64,000 bases of DNA from Vreelandella titanicae BH1 (GTDB lineage: Bacteria > Pseudomonadota > Gammaproteobacteria > Pseudomonadales > Halomonadaceae). A program made the position numbers and the translations under genes. The notes beneath the pieces are model-generated. The model worked only from the letters and a program-made list of their open reading frames with translations, was not told the DNA's origin and searched no databases. Of this stretch, positions 15,528-22,439 are shown one piece after another (the first letter of the stretch is position 1; every line of letters starts with the position of its first letter). Location: NCBI RefSeq assembly GCF_000336575.1, contig NZ_AOPO01000021.1, positions 1-64,000 on the forward strand. The letters run 5' to 3'.

Positions 15528-15995
15528 GTGGATTGGACAGCAGGCTTACAAGGGCTGGTTGGGGGTGTGTTGATCGGGCTTTCCGCTACCTGGTTGATGG
15601 CAACGCTGGGGCGTATCGCCGGTATCAGTGGCATCGTGGGCAATTTGATAACCCAATGCCCCAAGGGCGATAGCGCTTGGCGAGTGGCTTTTCTGTTAGG
15701 GCTGATAAGCGGCCCGCTTCTGCTTATGGCGCTAGGTGGTGGTTTGGGCAACGTTGCCGGAAGCCCTGGTGAGGTGATTGGCGCGCCGGTGGGAGGCGTA
15801 GGGTTAATGCTGGTGGCTGGGCTGTTAGTGGGCGTAGGCACGGGGCTGGGCAGTGGCTGTACCAGCGGCCATGGGGTATGCGGGCTGGCGCGCTTGGCAC
15901 CGCGCTCCATGGCGGCCACCGGTATGTTTTTGCTGACGGCGCTAGTGACCGTTTATATCTCGCGCCACATGCTAGGCCTAGGCGGTGGAGTATGA
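15528..15995 (+). CDS. YeeE/YedE family sulfur-compound transporter, first half
   Basis: A 155-aa integral membrane protein with about four helices (residues ~5-25, 50-75, 85-110, 125-150). The family signature SGCTSGHGVCGLARLA is near residue 110, including cysteines that in YeeE/YedE (thiosulfate transporter TsuA-type) proteins line the substrate path. Short two-gene forms (PmpA/PmpB type) split the full-length transporter into two subunits. Here the partner overlaps the stop by four bases (ATGA at 15992-15995). AAGGAGTG precedes the start. The likely job is moving a reduced sulfur species such as thiosulfate or (per)sulfide across the inner membrane for the neighbouring dioxygenase and thiosulfate dehydrogenase. 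Confidence 0.85.
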   Translation: MDWTAGLQGLVGGVLIGLSATWLMATLGRIAGISGIVGNLITQCPKGDSAWRVAFLLGLISGPLLLMALGGGLGNVAGSPGEVIGAPVGGVGLMLVAGLLVGVGTGLGSGCTSGHGVCGLARLAPRSMAATGMFLLTALVTVYISRHMLGLGGGV

Positions 15996-16423
15996 GTCAG
16001 TCAAACAAGAGTCATTGGATGAAAACAGCGGCAGGCTATGCGGCGGGGCTGCTTTTCGGTATCGGCTTAGCTGTTTCAGGCATGACCGACCCCGCGCGAG
16101 TAGTGGGGTTTCTAGACGTAGTGGGCGCCTGGGATCCAACGCTAATGTTCGTATTGGGCGGGGCCGTCATCACCACCTTTGTTGGCTATCGGCTGGTATT
16201 CAAGCGTACTGCACCATTGTTGGGTGGCGTCTTTCAGTTACCGACCAAACGAGAGTTAGACGCGAAGTTATTAGGGGGCGCTGCCCTGTTCGGCATCGGC
16301 TGGGGGCTTTCCGGCTACTGCCCAGGGCCAGCGATTGCCTCCATTGGCGGTCTTTCCTTACCGCTATTGGCCATGCTGGTGACAATGGTGTTGGGGTGGT
16401 TTGCTGCTAAGCGTCTCGCCTAG
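15992..16423 (+). CDS. YeeE/YedE family (DUF6691) transporter, second half
   Basis: A 143-aa membrane protein starting MSQSNKSHWMKTAAGYAAG at the ATG that overlaps the stop of the preceding gene. Helices are visible at ~12-32, 50-70, 90-110 and 120-140. GYCPGPAIASIGGL near residue 110 is the cysteine motif of the DUF6691 half of two-part YeeE/YedE transporters. VSGMTDPARVVGFLD in the first third is also typical. It is translationally coupled with the first half and is followed by a clear terminator (16457-16487). This makes dioxygenase-transporter a three-gene transcription unit. Confidence 0.85.
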   Translation: MSQSNKSHWMKTAAGYAAGLLFGIGLAVSGMTDPARVVGFLDVVGAWDPTLMFVLGGAVITTFVGYRLVFKRTAPLLGGVFQLPTKRELDAKLLGGAALFGIGWGLSGYCPGPAIASIGGLSLPLLAMLVTMVLGWFAAKRLA

Positions 16424-16456
16424 CCATTCGTCCTTATTCGGCGATTGCCATGCCCG

Positions 16457-16487
16457 CGCCCTTGCCATCAAAGCAAGGGCGTTTTTA
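16457..16487 (+). terminator. Rho-independent terminator after the sulfur transporter
   Basis: CGCCCTTGC (16457-16465), a 7-nt loop, and GCAAGGGCG (16473-16481), followed by TTTTTATTT. Confidence 0.88.
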
Positions 16488-16550
16488 TTTGTCTTAACGC
16501 TGGGTTAATGCCCGTCCGCCATGCTGATGGGTAATAAATGGGAAACTGCT

Positions 16551-17252
16551 ATGCACGTCTTGTTGATTGAAGATGACCCGCTGGTTGCTTCGGGTATTCG
16601 CGCTGGATTAATGACCTTCGACTTTGTGGTCGATCACGTCTCCACGGGGAGCGCTGCCCGTCAGGCGATGCGAACGGTGGCCAGTGATGTGGTCATTCTT
16701 GATCGCGGATTGCCCGATGGCGATGGTCTTCAATTGCTGGCCGAGTGGCGCGAGCAGGGCAATGACGTTCCCGTGCTGGTGTTAACCGCTAGGGATGCGG
16801 TGCGTGACCGAGTGGATGGACTACAGGGCGGCGCCGACGACTATCTGGTGAAACCTTTCGATTTAGATGAGTTGGTAGCGCGTTTGCACGCCTTGTTACG
16901 CCGAGTAGCAGGGCGCAGCAGCGGCCTGATTGCCCACGGCGCACTCTGCTTAGATCCAACGGCTAGGGAGGTCTACGTCGATGAACAGCTGATTATGCTG
17001 TCTCGCCGGGAGCTGGTGCTGCTTGAAACCTTCCTGCAATCGCCACGCAGCGTCCTGTCAGCCGACCAGCTTAAAGATAGCCTTTACGGTATGAACGACG
17101 ATGTTGAGAGCAATGCGCTGAATGTGCATATCCACCACCTGCGCCGCAAGTTGGGGAGCGGCGTGATTGAAACAGTGCGCGGGCTTGGCTATCGGTTGGG
17201 CAAACCCGAGGCGGTACATGCGGCCGGTACGCCCTATAAGGGGCAGCTATGA
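16551..17252 (+). CDS. OmpR/QseB-type response regulator
   Basis: A 233-aa two-component regulator. The receiver domain (1-118) has MHVLLIEDDPLVASGI (acidic pocket), VVILDRGLPDGDGL (phospho-acceptor Asp), VLVLTARDAVRDRVDGLQGGADDYLVKPF (Thr and Lys). A winged-helix DNA-binding domain (~125-220) has LSRRELVLLETFL, NALNVHIHHLRRKLG and IETVRGLGYRL. Among OmpR proteins it is closest in layout to QseB/PmrA. I prefer the ATG at 16551 over an in-frame ATG at 16521 because MHVLLIEDDP is the family start. It overlaps its sensor kinase gene by four bases. Its place between the sulfur transporter and the thiosulfate dehydrogenase genes suggests it controls one or both. Confidence 0.88.
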   Translation: MHVLLIEDDPLVASGIRAGLMTFDFVVDHVSTGSAARQAMRTVASDVVILDRGLPDGDGLQLLAEWREQGNDVPVLVLTARDAVRDRVDGLQGGADDYLVKPFDLDELVARLHALLRRVAGRSSGLIAHGALCLDPTAREVYVDEQLIMLSRRELVLLETFLQSPRSVLSADQLKDSLYGMNDDVESNALNVHIHHLRRKLGSGVIETVRGLGYRLGKPEAVHAAGTPYKGQL

Positions 17253-18568
17253 GTTTACGTGCGCGCTTGCTGCTGACTCTGGGATTAACGCTGGCACTGC
17301 TCTGGGGTGTGGCGGCGGCGTGGCTGATGCGCGACCTGGAAGAGAAGTTTGTGGAAACCCTGGATCAGCGCTTAGCGCAGTCGGCAAGAATGGTGGCCGG
17401 GTTAGTCCTGCAGCTGCCGTTTGACGTATGGGAGGATGCCGAGCATCCAGTGCTGTCTATTCCACCCATTGAGGGTCTGGCCTGCCAAGTGCACTCGCCC
17501 CAAGGCGAAATCATGGCGCGCACCCATGCCGATATGGACGCTATTCTCGCCCCGGGAGAGGGCGGCCACACTTATCGCCAGGCAGGCGACGTGACTTGGC
17601 GGGTATTTACCTACGAGCGCGGTGGCATCGTGATTACCACCGCTGATCGTATGGATGAGCGCGATATGCTGCTCGGCGGCGTTATACGCATGACCGTGGT
17701 GCCCTTTATCGTAGCGCTGGTAGGCAGCATGTTTGCGCTTTGGCTGGGGGTTTGGCGTGGCTTAGCACCGCTAACACGGCTGCGCGAATCGCTGGCCAAT
17801 CGCCACCCCGATGCACTGGCCCCTGTCGCTACCTATGGCCTGCCTAAAGAGATTCGTCCGCTGATTGAAACCTTAAATACGCTTCTTGAGCGTGTACAGC
17901 AAACCATTATCCGTGAGCAGCGCTTTACAAACGATGCCGCCCACGAACTGCGCACACCGCTTACCGCGATCAAAACCCACCTGCAAGTGGCTCGCCGGGT
18001 CGAAGGTCAGGCCGCAATAACATCGCTCAACTATGCTGAAGAGGGAGTGGTGCGGTTGAGCTCAACCCTTGACCAACTGCTCACGCTGGCTCGCGTAGAG
18101 GGGCGTGTGCGCTTTGATGATGGTGAGGCTAGTCGCGTCGCAGATGTAGCCGAACACGCCCTGGCGGATAGCCAGCACAACAAATCAGCCCGCTTTGTAG
18201 TGTCGCCCCATTGGCCCGATGTCGCCCTTGCGATGCCCCGCGAATTGGCTATCACCGCGCTGCGTAATTTGCTCGATAACGCTATTAACCATGGGCCCGC
18301 CGATGCCCCCGTTAACTTTGATGCGCAGTGGGAGCCAGGGGAGCGCCATCTTACCTTTAGCGTTAGCGACCAAGGCCCAGGTGTTGATGGCGCGACGCTT
18401 GAACAATTAACTCAACGATTCTGGCGCGCCAGTAAACAGCAAGGCAGTGGACTGGGGTTAGCCATTGTGGCTGCTATCGCCGAACGTTTTGGTGGCGAAG
18501 TGACGTTTGTCAGCCCTGCTGGAGGTGGTTTTACCGCCCGTCTGGTGGTGCCAGTGGCGGGTAGCTAA
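17249..18568 (+). CDS. QseC-type sensor histidine kinase
   Basis: A 439-aa membrane kinase. It has a first helix (LLLTLGLTLALLWGVAAAWL) at ~7-27, a periplasmic sensor of ~130 residues (LEEKFVETLDQRLAQSARMVAGLV, GLACQVHSPQGEIMART), a second helix at ~155-177 (VPFIVALVGSMFALWLG), and a HAMP-like linker. The H-box NDAAHELRTPLTAIKTHLQ lies near residue 232, the N-box LRNLLDNAINHG near 340, and the G boxes DQGPGVDG and GSGLGLAIV lie at ~380-415. The sensor resembles that of QseC/PmrB-like kinases and has a single Cys. Translational coupling to the regulator is evident. The signal is unknown; by location thiosulfate, tetrathionate or sulfide is a candidate. Confidence 0.88.
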   Translation: MSLRARLLLTLGLTLALLWGVAAAWLMRDLEEKFVETLDQRLAQSARMVAGLVLQLPFDVWEDAEHPVLSIPPIEGLACQVHSPQGEIMARTHADMDAILAPGEGGHTYRQAGDVTWRVFTYERGGIVITTADRMDERDMLLGGVIRMTVVPFIVALVGSMFALWLGVWRGLAPLTRLRESLANRHPDALAPVATYGLPKEIRPLIETLNTLLERVQQTIIREQRFTNDAAHELRTPLTAIKTHLQVARRVEGQAAITSLNYAEEGVVRLSSTLDQLLTLARVEGRVRFDDGEASRVADVAEHALADSQHNKSARFVVSPHWPDVALAMPRELAITALRNLLDNAINHGPADAPVNFDAQWEPGERHLTFSVSDQGPGVDGATLEQLTQRFWRASKQQGSGLGLAIVAAIAERFGGEVTFVSPAGGGFTARLVVPVAGS

Positions 18569-18595
18569 CAACGATAACGCAAGGGAGAAACCGAG

Positions 18596-19261
18596 ATGAA
18601 TAAAAAATACTTAAGCAGGTTTGGCCTGCTGATAGGGATTAGCTTAGTCACTGGAGGCGCGCTGGCGCAGCAGGGTGACGCGGAGCGAGGCCAGGCTGCA
18701 GCGGCTACCTGCACAGCCTGTCATCAGGCCGATGGCAGCGGTATGAATGTGCCCAATGGTGAGTCATGGCCGCGCTTAGCGGGGCTGAATGCGGACTATA
18801 TCGCTAAGCAGTTGCACGACTTTAAAGCCGGGCAGCGTCAAAATGCGACCATGATGACGTTTGCCAATATGCTCGACGATCAGCAAATAGCCGATGTTGC
18901 CGAATACTATAGCCAAATGCCGGTAACGCCGGGGCAAGGCGGCGATGAGGCCGACGAAGCGCTGCTGGCGCGGGGTCAACAGCTTGCCGAACGCGGCGAT
19001 TGGAACGCCTACATTGTTTCCTGCCAAAGCTGCCACGGGCCCGGTGGTACGGGCGTTGGCAGCACCTTCCCAGGTGTCGCCAGCCAGCATGCTGGCTATA
19101 TCAGCGCTCAGTTGAGGGCGTGGAAAAACGAGACACGCATCAACGACCCACAGAATCTCATGGGGGCCATTGCCAAACGCATGAGCGATAACGACATTCA
19201 GGCGGTGTCTGCCTGGTATGCCATGCAACCCGGTTCAGAAGAACAGGAGACAGCACAATGA
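18596..19261 (+). CDS. Dihaem cytochrome c4-like protein, TsdB-like electron acceptor
   Basis: A 221-aa secreted protein with a signal peptide (LLIGISLVTGGALAQ, cleavage near residue 25). Two c-type haem motifs, CTACH (39-43) and CQSCH (143-147), each sit in a cytochrome-c domain with distal methionines (MMTFANML and MGAIAKRM). The two-domain layout is that of cytochrome c4 and of TsdB, the partner that takes electrons from thiosulfate dehydrogenase TsdA. The stop overlaps the start of the TsdA-like gene by four bases, which favours the TsdB role over a general c4. GGGAGA precedes the ATG. It lies 27 bp behind the sensor kinase gene, so it may share its transcript. Confidence 0.82.
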   Translation: MNKKYLSRFGLLIGISLVTGGALAQQGDAERGQAAAATCTACHQADGSGMNVPNGESWPRLAGLNADYIAKQLHDFKAGQRQNATMMTFANMLDDQQIADVAEYYSQMPVTPGQGGDEADEALLARGQQLAERGDWNAYIVSCQSCHGPGGTGVGSTFPGVASQHAGYISAQLRAWKNETRINDPQNLMGAIAKRMSDNDIQAVSAWYAMQPGSEEQETAQ

Positions 19262-20274
19262 CCATCTGTCGTCGCTCCCTCGTCATAACCCTGACCGGCT
19301 GCTCGCTGGCGTTCGGTACCATTTATACAGCCACGGTTTTTGCCCAGCCAGAAGAGCGTCCAGACGCTGCGCTGAATATGCTGGTACACGAGCCCCCCAC
19401 CATGGAAGACCTTGAGAATTCCGAACTTCATCCGGAGCTGAAGAAAGTCATCCGCTATGGGCATGATCTATTCACCAATACGCAGCAGTTGCGTGGTGAG
19501 AACGTGTTCAATGATATGAACTGCTCTAGCTGTCATTTGGGCGAAGGGCGGGTGCCGTTCAGTGCGCCAGTGTGGGCCGTGGCTATCACGCTGCCGGATT
19601 TTCGTGGTAAGAATCAGCATGTGAATAACCTGGAAGAACGTATCGCAGGTTGCTTTGCTTATTCCATGAATGGCGTGCCACCGGAGTATGGCAGCGATGA
19701 AATGCTGGCGCTGAGCGCCTACCACCAATGGCTGGCCACCGGTGCGCCGATGTATCCAGACAAACCGATCTATGGGCGTGGCTTCCCCGCACCGGATGAG
19801 CCAGCTGAAGAGCCCGACTACGCTAGGGGCGAAGCGGCTTACCAGGAAAATTGTTCGATATGCCATCAGAACGATGGCTCTGGCCACTATGAAAACGGCG
19901 AATACGTATTTCCAGCCCCTTGGGGCGACGGCTCTAATAATTGGGGCGCGGGGATCGCGCGAGTAGAAACCATGGCGGGCTTTATTTACCAAAATATGCC
20001 GCTTGGTCAGCCGCGGTCACTCAGCGATCAAGACGCCTGGGATATTGCTTACTTCATAAGCAGCCAAGAGCGACCCCAAGACCCTCGCTACACGGGCGAT
20101 GTCGCCGAGACAGCCGAGCGTTTTGGCCCGACCTTCCATAACCGCTCACTGTACGGGCAAACCCGCGAACACGACGGCCATGTACTCGGTGATCACGACA
20201 ACTTCGGGGAGAAGGGCGACCTTAAACCCTGGAACGTCGGGATGCCGAGGTTTGAAAACCTTTCCGAGGAGTAA
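19258..20274 (+). CDS. tsdA: TsdA-like dihaem thiosulfate dehydrogenase
   Basis: A 338-aa periplasmic protein with an N-terminal signal (VITLTGCSLAFGTIYTATVF, cleavage near AQ at 29-30). Haem motifs are CSSCH (89-93) and CSICH (199-203). Between them ERIAGCFAYSMNG places Cys132 where TsdA enzymes have the cysteine ligand of the catalytic haem. YGHDLFTNTQQLRG and DEMLALSAYHQWLATGAP are also TsdA-like. TsdA joins two thiosulfates to tetrathionate and passes electrons to a c-type cytochrome, here the TsdB-like protein encoded just upstream. The role is supported by the adjacent sulfur transporter and persulfide dioxygenase. The reverse reaction (tetrathionate reduction) is possible in this family. 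Confidence 0.82.
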   Translation: MTICRRSLVITLTGCSLAFGTIYTATVFAQPEERPDAALNMLVHEPPTMEDLENSELHPELKKVIRYGHDLFTNTQQLRGENVFNDMNCSSCHLGEGRVPFSAPVWAVAITLPDFRGKNQHVNNLEERIAGCFAYSMNGVPPEYGSDEMLALSAYHQWLATGAPMYPDKPIYGRGFPAPDEPAEEPDYARGEAAYQENCSICHQNDGSGHYENGEYVFPAPWGDGSNNWGAGIARVETMAGFIYQNMPLGQPRSLSDQDAWDIAYFISSQERPQDPRYTGDVAETAERFGPTFHNRSLYGQTREHDGHVLGDHDNFGEKGDLKPWNVGMPRFENLSEE

Positions 20275-20617
20275 TACCGTCACGAAATGTGATTATGAGG
20301 AACTTTCATTTTTTGTCATTGAGAGGAGTCCTCTTTATGTCATTGCGAGGAACTTGCGACGAAGCAATCTTTGGCGGTGGCAGATTAACCCCGAGATTGC
20401 TTCACTACGTTCGCAATGACAGGTAGAGGATTTCAATGACATCACCTACGTCATTGCGAGGAGCGCAGCGACGCGGCAATCTTTGGCGGCGGTGGCAGAT
20501 TAACCTCGAGATTGCTTCACTACGTTCGCAATGACAGGTAGCGGATTTCAATGACAGGGAGGGCCCACAATGAAAGAGAGGCTCACGATAATAAGGGGTG
20601 TGGCACTCAGAATGATA
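20275..20617 (+). repeat. Palindromic repeat cluster D (two full units)
   Basis: Full units lie at 20339-20421 and 20449-20536, joined by the recurring spacer (AGG-N-A-GAGGATTTCAATGACATCACCTACG). A truncated copy lies at 20314-20330. The region ends with CAATGACAGGGAGGGCCCACAATG (20549-20572), which is repeated imperfectly beyond the GIY-YIG gene at ~21074-21099. No gene is seen in this gap. Confidence 0.88.
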
Positions 20618-20911
20618 TTAGTATGGGGCAAGCTCAACCCAATCAGGATTAAGGGAGTCAATTAGAGCATTTTTACGTTGACGTGAACCCGCTTTAAGCT
20701 GTTTTTCGCGCCTGATGGCATCTTCTATACTATTTGACTCCTCTAGCCATACAAGTTTGTGGCAACGGTACTTTTTGGTGAATCCTGGCATTAAACCTTG
20801 GCGGTGTTCATAAAGCCTGCGCTCCAAGTTGTTTGTAACTCCTATGTAAAGAACGCGGTGAGTGCGGTTAGTCAGCATATAAACATAATAAAGATTGTTT
20901 GTTGTCGACAT
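20618..20911 (-). CDS. Small GIY-YIG nuclease-domain protein inside a repeat array
   Basis: A 97-aa protein consisting of one GIY-YIG domain. YYVYMLTN is the first (GIY-equivalent) strand, VLYIGVTNNLERRLYEHRQG holds the YIG-equivalent strand with the catalytic Arg and following helix, KLVWLEESNSIEDAIRREKQLK holds the conserved Glu/Arg-Glu region, and the end RKNALIDSLNPDWVEL is the standard tail of this stand-alone family (UPF0213-like, sometimes called endonucleases). Codon use and AT content (RTHRVLYIG, NSIEDA) differ from neighbouring genes. It is flanked by cluster D on the left and cluster E on the right and bracketed by imperfect direct repeats. The biochemical role of stand-alone members is not settled; a link to the repeats is proposed in the findings. 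Confidence 0.85.
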   Translation of the reverse strand: MSTTNNLYYVYMLTNRTHRVLYIGVTNNLERRLYEHRQGLMPGFTKKYRCHKLVWLEESNSIEDAIRREKQLKAGSRQRKNALIDSLNPDWVELAPY

Positions 20912-21437
20912 GAACCGACCTTTCGGTGATGGATTTTTATTAATCTAACTTCATTTTATTAGCAATGGTAGGGGCGCATCATTGCAGTCAGTATCCTTAT
21001 TTTGACTATGAAAAGTGAAACGACCTTAGCTTGCAGTGGTAGATTAACCTAGAGATTGCTTCGCTTGCGCTCGCAATGACAGGGGGCGGGCTCACAATGT
21101 CGGGTTGCTCGCAATAACAAATTAGATGCTATTGCGAGTAGCCCTATTCATGTCATTGCGAGGAGCGCAGCGACGCGGCAATCTTTGGCGGCGGTGGCAG
21201 ATTAACCCCGAGATTGCTGCACTACGTTCGCAATGACAGGTGAAGGATTTCAATGACATCACCTACGTCATTGCGAGGAGCGTAGCGACGCGGCAATCTT
21301 TGGCAGTGGCAGATTAACCCCGAGATTGCTTCACTACGTTCGCAATGACAGGTGAAGGATTTCAATGACATCACCTACGTCATTGCGAGGAGCGCAGCGA
21401 CGCGGCAATCTCAGCTAGCGGTGGCAGGCTAAGTTCA
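20912..21437 (+). repeat. Palindromic repeat cluster E (two full and two half units)
   Basis: A 3' half unit lies at 21041-21081 (opening arm missing), full units at 21150-21238 and 21266-21350, and a 5' half unit at 21379-21430 that lacks the closing arm and abuts the dsbG stop. The recurring spacer joins consecutive units. The 130 bp between the nuclease start (20911) and the first half unit are AT-rich and probably carry the promoter of the nuclease gene. Confidence 0.88.
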
Positions 21438-22220
21438 TCAAGGTGTTTCACTGCCCATCATCTCGATCAGCCGCTCATCACTGGGCATACCCTGAATACG
21501 GTCAAGACGCACGGCCCCGTTCTCTGTTTCACGCTGAAAAACGGAAGTGGGGGTTGCATATAGGCCCAGCTCTTCGAACAACTGGTTATTGGCGTACACC
21601 TGCTCTTCAATTTCTCTCGGTTGGGCACTAGCTTCGATTTCCTGCTGGCCGCTTTCATGGGCATACAGTGTCGCCGCTGGATCGTCGGCGCCGAGAATAG
21701 CGGCTGCTTTTCCAGGGCTGTCGGGTGCTAAGATACCTACCATGATATGGCGTAGCTGCACCTCACCTGCTTCCACCCAGGGGCGAACGTCTTGCCACAT
21801 TTGACGGCAGTAGGGGCAGTTGGCATCCGTGAAGGTGTAAATCACCCGGGGGGCATCCACATTGCCGTCCTGTACCCAGTGGCTTTCGCTTAATAGCTGC
21901 CATGTTTGTGCCTCTAGCGGTGCACGTACATGCTCATCCAGTTGCGCTTCGGTAAGGTCATTCCCCTCATTATCCATTAGCGTACCCACCACGGCGTGCT
22001 CGCCATCCGGCGTCAGGTAAATCGCCATGTCCTGGCCCTGCACGCTGGCGCCGTAGCCGCGCAACCCTCCGGGGGCATCGAATTGACCATGAATTTCCAA
22101 GCCTTGGTCGGCAAGTGCCTGAATAGGGGCGGGGAGCTCATCGGCATAGCTCGCAGAGGTGCCGACCAATCCTGCCAGCAGGAGAAAACCACTTATGCCA
22201 GCGTGACGTTTTAAGTGCAT
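21438..22220 (-). CDS. dsbG: DsbG/DsbC-like periplasmic thiol:disulfide isomerase
   Basis: A 260-aa secreted protein. The signal peptide (GISGFLLLAGLVGTSASYA) is cleaved near residue 26. An N-terminal dimerisation domain (ELPAPIQALADQGLEIHGQF ... IYLTPDGEHAVVGTLMD) is followed by a thioredoxin-fold domain with TFTDANCPYCRQMWQDV, active site CPYC near residue 137. The cis-proline is in LGLYATPTSVF. CPYC with this arrangement is found in DsbG/DsbC, which repair wrong or oxidised cysteines in the periplasm. The frame ends in the half repeat unit of cluster E. A long palindrome lies upstream (22286-22342). Confidence 0.85.
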   Translation of the reverse strand: MHLKRHAGISGFLLLAGLVGTSASYADELPAPIQALADQGLEIHGQFDAPGGLRGYGASVQGQDMAIYLTPDGEHAVVGTLMDNEGNDLTEAQLDEHVRAPLEAQTWQLLSESHWVQDGNVDAPRVIYTFTDANCPYCRQMWQDVRPWVEAGEVQLRHIMVGILAPDSPGKAAAILGADDPAATLYAHESGQQEIEASAQPREIEEQVYANNQLFEELGLYATPTSVFQRETENGAVRLDRIQGMPSDERLIEMMGSETP

Positions 22221-22285
22221 TGCAGCGCCTTGTTTGAATAAGAGTGAGAGGCTAGAGATTTAATAACCGCCGCCTTAGTGCTGGC

Positions 22286-22342
22286 AATCCCTAAAATAAT
22301 GCCGTGTTGCGATTATCGCAGCACAACATTATTTAGGGATTA
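22286..22342. repeat. 57-bp near-perfect palindrome
   Basis: AATCCCTAAAATAATG (22286-22301) pairs with CATTATTTAGGGATT (22327-22341) with a single bulged A. The inner part GTGTTGCGAT/ATCGCAGCAC continues the stem with one mismatch. No T-run follows on either strand, so a standard terminator is unlikely. It lies between the stop of the GH13 gene and the start of dsbG (both minus strand). Confidence 0.7.
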
Positions 22343-22439
22343 TGCGCTTTATAACTGGGGCAATATGTCGCAACTTACGGTTTTTGAAGTTTACGGTTTT
22401 TGAAACTTTAGATTTCTCAATGGTATTAACGAAATGGCA

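Noticed and set aside
16521..16550. Ten extra N-terminal residues on the response regulator
   Set aside because: Receiver domains start directly with the MHVLLIEDDP-type strand; the extra codons add no conserved element.
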